From: Aporhodopirellula aestuarii
GTDB lineage: Bacteria > Planctomycetota > Planctomycetia > Pirellulales > Pirellulaceae
Length of the DNA: 53,150 bases
NCBI RefSeq assembly: GCF_023701485.1
Contig: NZ_JAMQBK010000018.1
Coordinates: forward strand, 1-53,150
Direction: 5' to 3'
Shown: positions 1-8,139 of the stretch, one piece after another
Layout: each line of letters starts with the position of its first letter
How positions within the stretch are numbered: position 1 is the first letter of the stretch
The notes under the pieces: generated by a model
Seen by the model: the letters and a program-made list of their open reading frames with translations, nothing else
The model's database searches: none
Told to the model about the DNA's origin: nothing
Position numbers and translations under genes: made by a program

Positions 1-444
1 CAGGACATAAAACACGGCGCCTAAAACAACAGCCCGCTTGCGCCGTTCCGCTAAAAGGAGCACTAAAACCCCGGATAACAGCTGCCTGCAACGAACGCCG
101 CAACAGCCGCCGAGCGAAGAACGCGTTTGATCTCGGCCTTGCTTTTTGGAATAGCACTAGCCTTTTAGGCCGCGATGGCTCGGTAACCCGAAATGCAAAA
201 CCAAGGCCGCCCCATAAACCTGATGTTTGCAAGCAATTCTCGATTGAGAACTGCCAGATCTTGCCCATTTTCGCACACCAAATCGCGTGATTCGGCATCT
301 ATCGCGCAGTGATTTCACGCAAACCGTTCGCAACCATCAAAACCGGAACGCATCTTGCGGCTTGATTGGGTGTGCTTCCAGAACGATACGGAATTCAGCG
401 TGCAGCCTGGAGGCAAACGCCATCCCTTTGTCGGAAGCTGAACC
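1..444. other. Left-edge stretch without a recognised gene
   Basis: No open frame here resembles a known protein. Bases 37-56 match the flank of the REP-type palindromes at 9329 and 40284 (shared core CGCCGTTCCGCTAAAA), so this is probably a partial repeat copy. A sigma-54-like site lies at 344-358, before the first gene. Confidence 0.5.
344..358 (+). promoter_or_regulatory. Possible sigma-54 promoter of the dehydrogenase-like gene
   Basis: The sequence CGGAACGCATCTTGC has GG and GC at the 12-base spacing required for -24/-12 sigma-54 promoters and keeps the TTGC half. The -24 half departs from TGGCAC, so this is the weakest of the five sites in this region. It lies 86 bases before the start codon at 445. 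Confidence 0.4.
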
Positions 445-1488
445 ATGTCGAAAGAACTCATCACCACTTACCTCGGTATGGAGCTCAGCTCACCGATCGT
501 CGTGGGTGCCTGTCCACTGACGATCGAACCCGAACAAGTTCGACAGATGGTCGGCGCCGGAGCCGGAGCCATCGTGTTGCCGTCGATTCTGCAGGAACAG
601 GTCGTGTATGCGATGCTAAAAGAGGTCGACCCGGTCGCCGCGATTCAGCAGAGCGGCTACCAACCGCAGCAAGACCGCTACAACGGCGGCTCGGAAAATT
701 ACCTGAAAACGATCCGGCAATTAAAGCAGTGTTGCTCGATTCCCCTCATCGCAAGCATCAACGGTGCCACACTCGGCCCGTGGCTCGATTATTCCGAGGA
801 GATCCAAGACGCAGGCGCCGACGCGCTGGAACTGAACTGGCAACGGGGCATTCACGACCCCAACGAATCCGCCGACCAGGTCGAAGCCAAACTCCTCGAT
901 CTCGCGGGGTATCTTTGCAATCATCTCTCGATACCGATTGCGGTGAAATTGAATCAGCAGTTCACGAACTTAGCCTCGATCGCCCACAAGCTGCAAAACG
1001 TCGGCGTCGATGGCTTGGTGCTTTTCTCGCACCGTCCGCATTGGGATGTGAATATTGATCGCATGCACTGGACGATCCGCTGGGAATTGTCCCCCGTCGA
1101 CCACTTGGGGACGATCCTGGAAGGCATCGTGCATGCCCGCACCGGAGGGCTCGACTTGGCCATTGCCGCCAGTGGAGGCATCCGCACCGGCGAAGATGCG
1201 ATCAAGGCGATGATTGCGGGCGCCGACACCGTGATGGTGACTTCAGAAGTTTACCGCGAAGGCCCTGACGCGATTTCCAGCATCCTGCAGGGCATCTCGC
1301 ATTACCTTGATCACAGTCATCACGAATCCCTGCTTTCGTTTCAACAGTCTCGACCGACGGTCGAATTGACCCCCGAGCGATTGATGCGTCTGGAGTACGT
1401 GGACCCGCTGACACGTACCGGCCATTACTATGATCCCACACCCCAGGCCTCCACGGCAACCGGTGATTCCTTTGGCCATCGCCGGTAG
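445..1488 (+). CDS. Dihydroorotate dehydrogenase-like flavoprotein
   Basis: This 347-residue protein has the TIM-barrel pattern of the dihydroorotate dehydrogenase-like family. It opens with TTYLGMELSSPIVVGACPLT, contains AVKL and DGLVLF barrel strands in the middle, and has the FMN-phosphate-binding segment SGGIRTGEDAIKAMIAGAD near residue 245. It lacks the conserved Ser/Cys active-site loop of genuine PyrD (the equivalent place reads ELNWQRGI) and has no pyrimidine neighbours, so true dihydroorotate oxidation is doubtful. Relatives often sit beside pyruvate:ferredoxin oxidoreductases or stress genes. The ATG at 445 precedes the conserved N-terminus closely. It converges with hsp20 and belongs to the putative sigma-54 stress cluster. 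The family call is firm; the substrate is unknown. Confidence 0.85.
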   Translation: MSKELITTYLGMELSSPIVVGACPLTIEPEQVRQMVGAGAGAIVLPSILQEQVVYAMLKEVDPVAAIQQSGYQPQQDRYNGGSENYLKTIRQLKQCCSIPLIASINGATLGPWLDYSEEIQDAGADALELNWQRGIHDPNESADQVEAKLLDLAGYLCNHLSIPIAVKLNQQFTNLASIAHKLQNVGVDGLVLFSHRPHWDVNIDRMHWTIRWELSPVDHLGTILEGIVHARTGGLDLAIAASGGIRTGEDAIKAMIAGADTVMVTSEVYREGPDAISSILQGISHYLDHSHHESLLSFQQSRPTVELTPERLMRLEYVDPLTRTGHYYDPTPQASTATGDSFGHRR

Positions 1489-1565
1489 GACACCGCAATA
1501 CGTTTTCTCGTCACCCTGTCGGCAACATCGACGCGTAATTTGCGAGAATATTTCTCTCACTATGT

Positions 1566-1616
1566 AAAAAAACGCCTGCTGACCGATCGGCATGGCGACC
1601 GGTCAAACAGACGTTC
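1566..1616 (-). terminator. Probable Rho-independent terminator of hsp20
   Basis: Read on the minus strand, an imperfect hairpin (AACGTCTG..TTGACCG pairing with CGGTCA..CAG.CGTT) ends in a run of seven T. It lies about 30 bases past the hsp20 stop codon. Confidence 0.55.
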
Positions 1617-1645
1617 TTCGGCGGATCACTCAAGGGATGTAAAAA

Positions 1646-2107
1646 CTAGCTGGCAGTCACAGCGATCCGTTTCGGCTTCACAGCATCACTCTTGGGAAGG
1701 TGCACTTCCAAGACGCCGTTTCGGTAGTTGGCACTGACATGTTCTTCGTCGATGCCATTGGGCAGCGCGACGGCGCGATACAACTTGCCGTGCCGCGTGG
1801 TTTTCTTGTCGCCGTCTTCAGCATGCGATTGATGTTCGGCTTGAAGAACCAACCGATTGCCGCTGATCTGTACATCGATCTCATCTGGTTCGAATCCGGG
1901 GGCTTCCGCTCGCACGACGATTTCGGCGTCGTCGTCCTTTACATCGCATCCCCAACCTGCGTTCCAGGCTTCCTCCCAATGACCACGGAGCATGCCACCC
2001 AACATGCGATCAAAATTCGCTCGCAGTTGCGACAACTCGGTCATCGGATCCACCTCAACCAACGCTTCATTTCGTACTTTGACTTTTTCATTTTGTTTGG
2101 TGGACAT
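1646..2107 (-). CDS. Small heat-shock protein, Hsp20/alpha-crystallin family
   Basis: This 153-residue ATP-independent holdase has the alpha-crystallin domain at about residues 50-145. The signature AxxxNGVL occurs as ANYRNGVLEVHLPK, and the C-terminal I-x-V motif that mediates oligomer contacts is IAV. The N-terminal arm is short and contains FDRMLGGMLRG. Length is normal for bacterial class A/B Hsp20. A sigma-54-type promoter match lies at 2163-2177 on the same strand, placing a transcription start about 45 bases before the ATG. That suggests control by an enhancer-binding regulator rather than only sigma-32 or HrcA/CIRCE; no CIRCE element is visible. The next gene upstream is the degraded histidine kinase. 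Confidence 0.93.
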   Translation of the reverse strand: MSTKQNEKVKVRNEALVEVDPMTELSQLRANFDRMLGGMLRGHWEEAWNAGWGCDVKDDDAEIVVRAEAPGFEPDEIDVQISGNRLVLQAEHQSHAEDGDKKTTRHGKLYRAVALPNGIDEEHVSANYRNGVLEVHLPKSDAVKPKRIAVTAS

Positions 2108-2162
2108 CGCTAGGTCTCCCTGGATTTCGGATGTGCGAAATGATTCAACAAATCGTTAAAAT

Positions 2163-2177
2163 GCACGCCGCGTGCCA
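2163..2177 (-). promoter_or_regulatory. Sigma-54 (-24/-12) promoter of hsp20
   Basis: On the minus strand the sequence is TGGCACGCGGCGTGC: a perfect TGGCAC -24 element and a TGC -12 element with GG and GC at the canonical spacing. The predicted start site is near 2151, about 45 bases upstream of the hsp20 ATG. Confidence 0.7.
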
Positions 2178-2296
2178 GTAGCAATGTTTCTTTCGATAGC
2201 GTTCAAAAACAAGGTTTGATGAACCATCTGATGCCGTCTGGTGAGCGTAGCTGCGCAAACGTGCGACCCAATGAGCACACCTTTCCGGCACATGGC

Positions 2297-3603
2297 TCAA
2301 CATCCCGAGGCGCGACCGATCGCCGATTTCAGGTCCGTGATACTGATCGGCTTGACCAAATAGTCGACGACGAGCGGATTTGGAGCCAGCTCGTTACTTT
2401 CGTAAGACGAAACGACGATGATCGATCCGAAATGAGCCGGCATGGGTCTCTTGGCAATTGCCATTCCCAAACCCCTTCCCTTCTGCTTCGTCGTGAAAAC
2501 GCATCAAATATCCGGACACGTTGATCGAGCGAAAGCCCCGGACCGTTGTCCTGGATACGGATCGCCAACCCGGTCAATTCATTAAACGTGGTTTCACCGC
2601 ATTGAACGGTGATCCGCACCGGATCGGATCACGCGGCAAGCCTATTTTCGCAAAGAGGACGAAAGACCTGCTTCAATCGAAATGCATCGACACTGCAAAC
2701 CTAGTCGACATCACCACACTCTTCGCTCAATTCCGCGTTACGATTGATTCGAGCGGAATCCAAATTATTGCACGCTTGCCTCCACACGCTCGCCACCGAA
2801 CAAGTTGCAACTTCGAGGTGCAGCGGTGCGGCGTAACCACGGGGTTCTTCGAACAGGTATTGCAAGTCGTCTTTGGCTCGCGAGATGCGATCCAAAGCGT
2901 TGCGACTTTCGTGAGCGATCGCCGATACCATTTGCCCCATCGCACCGAGCCGTTCGGACTGAACGAGTTCTTCGCGATGTCTTCCCACGTATAGCCACTG
3001 AGCCTCCCGCACGCCGGGTTTGCACTGACGATTTTTCCGTCGAGGTCTGTTCCCAAAATCGCGTCACGCGACGATCGGACGATCGCGGCCAATTGATGAA
3101 CACGCTGTTCATTGCGGAATCGTTCAACTGCAATCGCCACAACGTTGGCACATTCGTTACCGAAGCGGAGGTCGCCAGGCTGGCTGCCAAAAGGCACCGA
3201 AAAATGCATCGCAACGTACCGATGGCTCGTCACCAGCCGCCACGATTGGCAGCGACCAACAGGCACGTACACCGATGGTTTCGCAAACCGCACGTAATTC
3301 TGGCCATCCGTGTTGATCGCGGATGTCATGAATAATCACCTGCTCACGTAGGAACGCAGTAAGATCACATCCAGTCGGATGGGAATCTGCCGCCAATGCG
3401 TCAATCGCATTGGCGTATTGCGTGGGCAACGAAACAATCGCGGCATGACGAAGTGGACCGCTCTGCGGATCCAACAGCAGGATCGATCCGCGAGTTCCAT
3501 CGCGATCCAGCTCAGCCAATTCGATCAGCGTCGTCAAAACACTCGGGAGAGAATCGCCGCGAACGAGGTGCTCGATAATTCACGTGCGAGGATCGAACTT
3601 CAT
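2297..3603 (-). pseudogene. Degraded GAF-PAS sensor histidine kinase with a receiver-like tail
   Basis: Pieces of one kinase can be followed through all three minus frames. From the 5' end: possible ATG at 3603, a stop at 3580-3582, then a GAF domain (GSILLLDP, LREQVIIHDI, RACWSLPI). A frameshift near 3220 leads into the GAF end and PAS start (NECANVVAIAVERFRNEQ, RSSRDAILGTDLDGKIVSAN). The PAS is cut near 2970 and joined out of frame to the phospho-acceptor helix (GAMGQMVSAIAHESRNAL). Helix residues are missing before DDLQYLFEE. Stops follow at 2701-2703 and 2629-2631. The ATPase N/G1 box IRIQDNGPG is followed by a frameshift in a short T run (2496-2499). The G2 box GRGLGMAIAKR then joins a receiver C-terminal half ending VDYLVKPI. 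It is divergent from the broken regulator at 3932 and was probably its partner. With this many lesions a sequencing error is unlikely for all of them. Confidence 0.8.
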
Positions 3604-3785
3604 CCGTCCCAAAACGAGTCATCAATCTCATCCCGCGTGGAGTCGTTGGGCGGCAGCGTGGTCGATGACGCGGTGTTTTGATGAGTCAGGGGCATGGCGA
3701 GTGGTCAATCGCGTGAGTGTGGAGGAGATAAGAATGACTCGGCCCACAGTTTGCGTTCCCGATGCAAAACAGTGTCGTTCCCTCC

Positions 3786-3809
3786 CCCAAGACGGATACA
3801 GTTCTTGGG
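3786..3809. promoter_or_regulatory. Possible upstream activator site (inverted repeat)
   Basis: CCCAAGAC and GTTCTTGGG form an imperfect inverted repeat with a 7-base spacer, about 50 bases upstream of the -24 element at 3859. The position suits an enhancer site for an NtrC-type activator. No clear second copy was found at the other sigma-54 sites, so this is tentative. Confidence 0.25.
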
Positions 3810-3858
3810 CGATCCCCGACGTATCGTGGACGAATCGGCGTGATGAATGTGCACACTT

Positions 3859-3873
3859 TGGCACACTCGGTGC
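3859..3873 (+). promoter_or_regulatory. Sigma-54 promoter of the NtrC-type regulator
   Basis: TGGCACACTCGGTGC has a perfect -24 element and a TGC -12 element at canonical spacing. The predicted start is near 3885, about 47 bases before the ATG at 3932, which suggests the intact ancestor activated itself. Confidence 0.65.
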
Positions 3874-3931
3874 GCACATCCGCGCAATCGCACCTCAAAT
3901 CGTTAGCTATTGAGACACGATAACGGGTTCC

Positions 3932-4772
3932 ATGAACATTCTTTTTGTCGACGATGATGCGGAATTTGGAGAAGGCTGCGCCCGCTGGTTTGAACAGATG
4001 GGTACCGCGTGGACCAAACAACCGGCGGCCAGGACGCGATCGACTGCGTCGCCCCCATGGAAAAGCCAGTCCTGATTGAGGGCGAAAGCGGAACCGGAAA
4101 AGAATTGGTAGCCGCCGCGATTCACGCCGGTAGCTCGCGAGCGGACCCTCCGCTCGTCACCGTCAACAGCGCCGCCCTGCCCGCACAGCTCGTTGTGAGC
4201 AAATTGTTCGGACACGAAAAAGGTTCGTTTACCGAGGCGACCATGATGAAGCCCGGTCTCTTTGAGGTTGCCGAGGGCAGCCCCTTGTTCATCGATGAAA
4301 TGGGTGAGCTACCGCTCGCATTGCAACCGAAATTACTACGCATCCTCGAAGACGGGTCGCTGCGTCGAGTCGAGTCAGCCACCAATCGCGACATGTCCCA
4401 ACAGGTTGCTCAGGGTCCATTTCGTGAAGATTTGTACTACCGCATCAATGTCATTTCACTCGACCTACCCGCACTTCGAGATCGCGGCGACGAAATCGAA
4501 CTGCTCAACGAACACTTCTTGGGTGACGAATATGAGCTCGACGCCGACGTCAAGAACGCGCTCCTCGCTTACTCCTGGCCAAGCAACATCCCTCAACTGA
4601 TCAACACAATCGATCGGTCTCAGATTCTTGCCGACGACCGTCTCATCAAGCTAGATAAAGCCCCCACGGAGATCGCACGGGCGGCTTCGGTAACAAATCG
4701 CGTACCGCCCGTGCCCTCGGCCTCGAACGGCGCAAGCTGTATCGCATGATGGAAAAACATGGCATCACCTGA
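3932..4772 (+). pseudogene. Degraded NtrC-type sigma-54-dependent response regulator
   Basis: The remnant starts as a receiver domain (MNILFVDDDAEFGEG, with the acidic pocket DDD). After about 25 residues it loses the rest of the receiver and shifts frame into the AAA+ domain. That domain still shows Walker A GESGTGKE, Walker B LFIDEMGE and FREDLYYRIN. The sigma-54 contact loop GAFTGA reads GSFTEA. The segment between LRRVES and ATNRD (normally about ten residues including the Arg-rich strand) is missing. WPGNIRQL has become WPSNIPQL. The DNA-binding Fis-type helix-turn-helix (TARALGLERRKLYRMMEKHG) survives only in another frame, ending at the TGA at 4770-4772. An open stretch at 4009-4749 could yield a truncated AAA+ fragment but not a working activator. 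Partner of the kinase remnant. Confidence 0.82.
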
Positions 4773-4834
4773 CGAGATGGAGTACTTACGATCGACCATT
4801 GGGCGCCTTCACCACAGCAGATACGGCATGGTGA

Positions 4835-4849
4835 TGGCACGACGATTGC
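4835..4849 (+). promoter_or_regulatory. Sigma-54 promoter of the universal stress protein gene
   Basis: TGGCACGACGATTGC matches the full consensus TGGCACG-N4-TTGC. The predicted start is near 4861, about 70-75 bases upstream of the coding region. This is the best match in the window. Confidence 0.78.
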
Positions 4850-4937
4850 CTCTCATGTTGTGATGCCCCCCCCTCGCGTTCTGCTCACGTCGAGGTGAGC
4901 TCACCGCAAACCGCCTCTGACACAAACGGTGCCCCAG

Positions 4938-5417
4938 ATGAACCATTTCGAAAACACCCAGATTCTGGTTCCCTTTGATTTTTCAGAGGATGCGCAGAGC
5001 GCCGTTGAAACCGCGACCGGCATCGCAGAGAAGAATGACAACGTGACGGTATTGCATGTCATCGATCCCGGCCAACTCTACGGGTTCGATGACAACGGCG
5101 GCTACGAACTCGGCGGCGGTCTGGGAACCGTCACCCACGAGTCGGCGAGGCTGGCACAAATCAATGAAAAGCACCAGCATGCCGCTCTTGAAGCGATGCA
5201 GGAACTATTCGCCGATTCGGCTTATCAAGGAATCCATCTTGTCACCACGGTTGATGTCCCAGCCGAAGGAATAACCAAATACGCATCGACGAACGCGATC
5301 GAACTAATCGTCATACCTTCGCATGGCCAAAGCGGCTTTCGACCATCGATCATCGGATCGGTTGCCGAAAAGGTGGTCCGCTTGGCTCACTGCCCGGTCT
5401 TGGTCCTGCGAGGCTGA
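4938..5417 (+). CDS. Universal stress protein, UspA family
   Basis: This single-domain Usp of about 159 residues starts with the usual strand ILVPFDFSEDAQSAVETA. It ends with the nucleotide-binding signature SHGQSGFRPSIIGSVAEKVV followed by CPVLVLRG, so it probably belongs to the ATP-binding branch. Such proteins help survival under energy or oxygen limitation, but their biochemical role is mostly undefined. An in-frame GTG at 4929 is an alternative start; the ATG at 4938 sits closest to the conserved first strand. A perfect sigma-54 promoter precedes it. It lies just downstream of the degraded sigma-54 activator, which fits a former activator-target arrangement. Confidence 0.92.
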   Translation: MNHFENTQILVPFDFSEDAQSAVETATGIAEKNDNVTVLHVIDPGQLYGFDDNGGYELGGGLGTVTHESARLAQINEKHQHAALEAMQELFADSAYQGIHLVTTVDVPAEGITKYASTNAIELIVIPSHGQSGFRPSIIGSVAEKVVRLAHCPVLVLRG

Positions 5418-5544
5418 ATTCCCATCCCTCGATTGTGGCGAACGGATTGAATGCGTTCGCGGACTTCTGTTGGTAACCGAAACGCAACTTGCACAGCGTG
5501 TCGCGCATCCTCCCAACGATTCTTCTGAATCGCAGTTTGTCACC

Positions 5545-7218
5545 TTAATCGTTCTCAGCACGGCGTGAGCGACGGATAGCAAGCGATATTCTTACCCCCA
5601 TGAATACCGCGGCGGTGCAACCCAAGACGCCTGGCAGGGAAATTCCAAACAACGTCGGCGAGACACCGTTACTCCACAACGACGCGGAACCGACAAACAA
5701 CGCCGCGGTCAAAATTCCCATTACCAATCGGTTGACGATCGGCTCCAGCCTGCGGTGTTGCAGATGAACGTCAAAACTGCCCTGCTTGAGACTATGTAAG
5801 ATTTCGGCGAGATCTAGAGGAAGGAGCTTGAAAAACCGATCCCAGTCATCTACCCGCGATTTCATCCGATCATAGAGCTGTTTCGGTGAGAAACGTCGCA
5901 ACATCGCACGCTTCCCATACGGCTCAATCAACTCGGCCAAACTGAATTGAGGGTTGAGTTGATGCGCGGTGCCCTCGAGCATCCCCAGAACCTTCAACAG
6001 CATTGCCACCTTCGAAGGGAGATAGATGCGATGTTGACGAATGATCGCGACCACGTCTCGCAGGGCCTCGCTGATATTGAAATCGTGAATCGTTTGATCG
6101 GAGTATTCATCGATTAATTCTTGAATGTCAGCAACCAGGGCCGGCTCATCAAAGTCCGCCGGGACCCGTCCGAGTCTCGCAACAACTTCTGAAATCACTT
6201 TGGCATCTCGCCCGACCGACGCGATCAGGGCAACCTCTAAATCATCGCGCAGGCCATCATCAATTTTGCCGACCATGCCGCAATCCAACAGGCCGACGCA
6301 GGATGGAGCCTTCGCCGATTCGTGTTCACAATCAAGCAGCATCAGATTTCCCGGATGTGGGTCAGCGTGGTAAAACCCGTCGCGAAAAATCATGTCGAGA
6401 AAGATGTTCGCACCGCGACGTGCGATTTCACTCAAGTTCGCACCGCACGCCCGTAACGCGCATGTGTCTGAGATGCTGACTCCATCGAGACGCTCCATCG
6501 TCAACACCCGCCGAGAACTCAATTCTGGGTACGGAGTTGCAAATCTCACATTGGATTCCTCCGCGAAGTTCTTGCGAAAGCGGTTCATGTTTCGCAGTTC
6601 ACGATTGAAATCCAATTCCTGCATCAGCGTTTTCTGAAATTCTCGCATCGTTTGGACAGGTCGATACTGCCGCAATTGTGAGGATTGTTCCTCAGCGATC
6701 TCGGCGAGTTTGACCATGATCTCCAGATCGCTGACGATCCGCCGCTCAATGCCCGCATGCTGCACCTTCACAACCACCTGTTGACCATTGTGAAGGGTCG
6801 CCGGGTGAACTTGACCGATCGATGCCGACGCCATGGGCTCGGAATCAAACGAGGCGAATAACTCGTCGACCCGGCCGCCGAGCTCCGACTCGATCATCGC
6901 GATTGCGACTTCGGCCGAATCATGCGGCGTATTTTCACGAAGTTGCGCGAACTCCTGGGCAAGCTCAGCTCCCACCAAATCCGCCCGCGTACTGAGAACT
7001 TGCCCGAGCTTAATGAAGGTCGTTCCGAGCTGTGTGATCGCAATCCTGATACGCTCGTCCGTGGTCAATGACTCGTCGATTGAAACTCGAAACCGACTGA
7101 GCCAATACGAAGGCACCCCCGAGATCCAATCCGCAAGCCCGTGCTTCGCCAAAATCGTGACCACTTCGCGGAAACGATCTGCATTGCGAAACAACTGTGG
7201 GACTTCGGTCAATTCCAT
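5545..7218 (-). CDS. ABC1/AarF/UbiB-type atypical kinase
   Basis: This 557-residue protein has the UbiB-family signatures. The KxGQ motif appears as FIKLGQVLSTRADLVG near residue 70, the nucleotide-binding lysine as VVVKVQH, the catalytic loop as GFYHADPHPGNLMLLD, and the metal-binding DFG equivalent as LLDCGMVG. Two hydrophobic segments at the C-terminus (about residues 490-550) would anchor it in the membrane, as in family members that support ubiquinone or isoprenoid-lipid metabolism. Its membrane substrate is unknown. The start follows the coiled-coil gene by 42 bases on the same strand, so the two are probably co-transcribed from the sigma-54 site at 7730-7744. Confidence 0.9.
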   Translation of the reverse strand: MELTEVPQLFRNADRFREVVTILAKHGLADWISGVPSYWLSRFRVSIDESLTTDERIRIAITQLGTTFIKLGQVLSTRADLVGAELAQEFAQLRENTPHDSAEVAIAMIESELGGRVDELFASFDSEPMASASIGQVHPATLHNGQQVVVKVQHAGIERRIVSDLEIMVKLAEIAEEQSSQLRQYRPVQTMREFQKTLMQELDFNRELRNMNRFRKNFAEESNVRFATPYPELSSRRVLTMERLDGVSISDTCALRACGANLSEIARRGANIFLDMIFRDGFYHADPHPGNLMLLDCEHESAKAPSCVGLLDCGMVGKIDDGLRDDLEVALIASVGRDAKVISEVVARLGRVPADFDEPALVADIQELIDEYSDQTIHDFNISEALRDVVAIIRQHRIYLPSKVAMLLKVLGMLEGTAHQLNPQFSLAELIEPYGKRAMLRRFSPKQLYDRMKSRVDDWDRFFKLLPLDLAEILHSLKQGSFDVHLQHRRLEPIVNRLVMGILTAALFVGSASLWSNGVSPTLFGISLPGVLGCTAAVFMGVRISLAIRRSRRAEND

Positions 7219-7260
7219 TGCGGCGAACCAAACAGATTAGAGCAGGGGCGAACGCAACAG

Positions 7261-7683
7261 TTACATTGCGGCATCAAGAGTCGCTGTGAGCATCGCGACA
7301 TGAGCCATCGCGGTGTGATGATGTTTTTTGATCCGTTCGTGGGCGTCGCGCAGACGTTCATGTTCTTTCGCTTCTTTCGCATGATCGGCAACGGACCGCT
7401 CAGTCGTTTGAGTGCGATCACGAAACTCAGCCGCCACCGCGTGTTCATGTTGCAAAGTGTGGGCCTCGTGCGAGTCGAGTTGGTCGGCATGTGAATTCAA
7501 CGACGCGACGTGCTCCCGCAGGCGTTCCTCGATCCGTTTGAGTTGCTCAAACGTGGAGCGGTGAGCTTCTTTCCAGTTGTCAATGTCTTCACGCCACATC
7601 GAAACGTCGCTCTCCCATTGACGGTGATCGTGGTGCATGGCGGCGGCGGAATCGAAATCGAAATTGGTGACTGTGTCGGACAT
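7261..7683 (-). CDS. Small coiled-coil protein in the stress operon
   Basis: This 140-residue protein is very rich in His, Glu, Lys, Arg and Ala. From about residue 40 it has heptad-like helical patterning (RIEERLREHVASLNSHADQL, HAKEAKEHERLRDAHERIKK). It has no signal peptide or membrane segment and no recognised family. The ATG at 7683 was chosen over a longer open frame because it follows a GGGAAC-like ribosome site and a good sigma-54 promoter lies about 45 bases further up. It is the first gene of a probable two-gene operon with the UbiB-type kinase. It might be a scaffold or stress-induced cytosolic protein; that is a guess. Confidence 0.7.
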   Translation of the reverse strand: MSDTVTNFDFDSAAAMHHDHRQWESDVSMWREDIDNWKEAHRSTFEQLKRIEERLREHVASLNSHADQLDSHEAHTLQHEHAVAAEFRDRTQTTERSVADHAKEAKEHERLRDAHERIKKHHHTAMAHVAMLTATLDAAM

Positions 7684-8139
7684 GATTTGGGTTCCCGTTA
7701 TGAGAAGGTGAGTCAATCGACTTGCTTTTGCATTCGCTGTGCCAAGACCGTTGCCGAAAGTCTTGTCTTGCCCGCGCAGCTCGGCAGGGCTCCCAAATGC
7801 AGGCTGGCCCCCATCTCTCGCAGCTTCACAAGGAAAGAAAACGGTATCCACCTTCCGATTCGAATCCGTCCTTCCGCGAATTGCGAGGTAGTCAACGGGC
7901 TACCACCGTGCAGCAGTGCGCGCTGTGTGCATCCTGACGCACTACGTGCTGCCTTTTATCCATTGCCCACCCACGGCATCCACCAGCGAAACGACTCGTC
8001 CTCAAACTTCCGCTCGCGACGCCCCACTCGTGGACGCGGCGATCCACTCATCTTGCCATCAGCGGACGGGGAAGCGATCCTTAGTTCTGACAAATTCCTT
8101 ATTTCGTCGTATCCACTTCCCTCTCGAGATCCGAAAAAC
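7684..8139. other. Divergent intergenic region with one sigma-54 site
   Basis: This 456-base gap lies between the coiled-coil gene (minus) and the FMN reductase gene (plus). The only clear signal is the minus-strand sigma-54 site at 7730-7744. No sigma-54 match was found on the plus strand before the reductase. Confidence 0.5.
7730..7744 (-). promoter_or_regulatory. Sigma-54 promoter of the coiled-coil/UbiB operon
   Basis: On the minus strand the sequence is TGGCACAGCGAATGC, with a perfect -24 TGGCAC and TGC at -12 with canonical spacing. The predicted start is near 7718, about 35 bases before the ATG at 7683. Confidence 0.68.

Larger units (their letters stand above)
3604..3931. promoter_or_regulatory. 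Divergent control region between kinase and regulator remnants
   Basis: This 328-base gap separates the divergent two-component remnants. It contains the sigma-54 site at 3859-3873 and an upstream inverted repeat at 3786-3809. No protein-coding frame here looks real. Confidence 0.5.

Noticed and set aside
366..1058. 230-codon frame overlapping the DHOD-like gene
   Set aside because: Arg/Ser-rich shadow in another frame of a gene with a clear family assignment.
445..1488. Annotation as pyrD for de novo pyrimidine synthesis
   Set aside because: The catalytic Ser/Cys loop of true dihydroorotate dehydrogenases is not visible and the context is a stress cluster.
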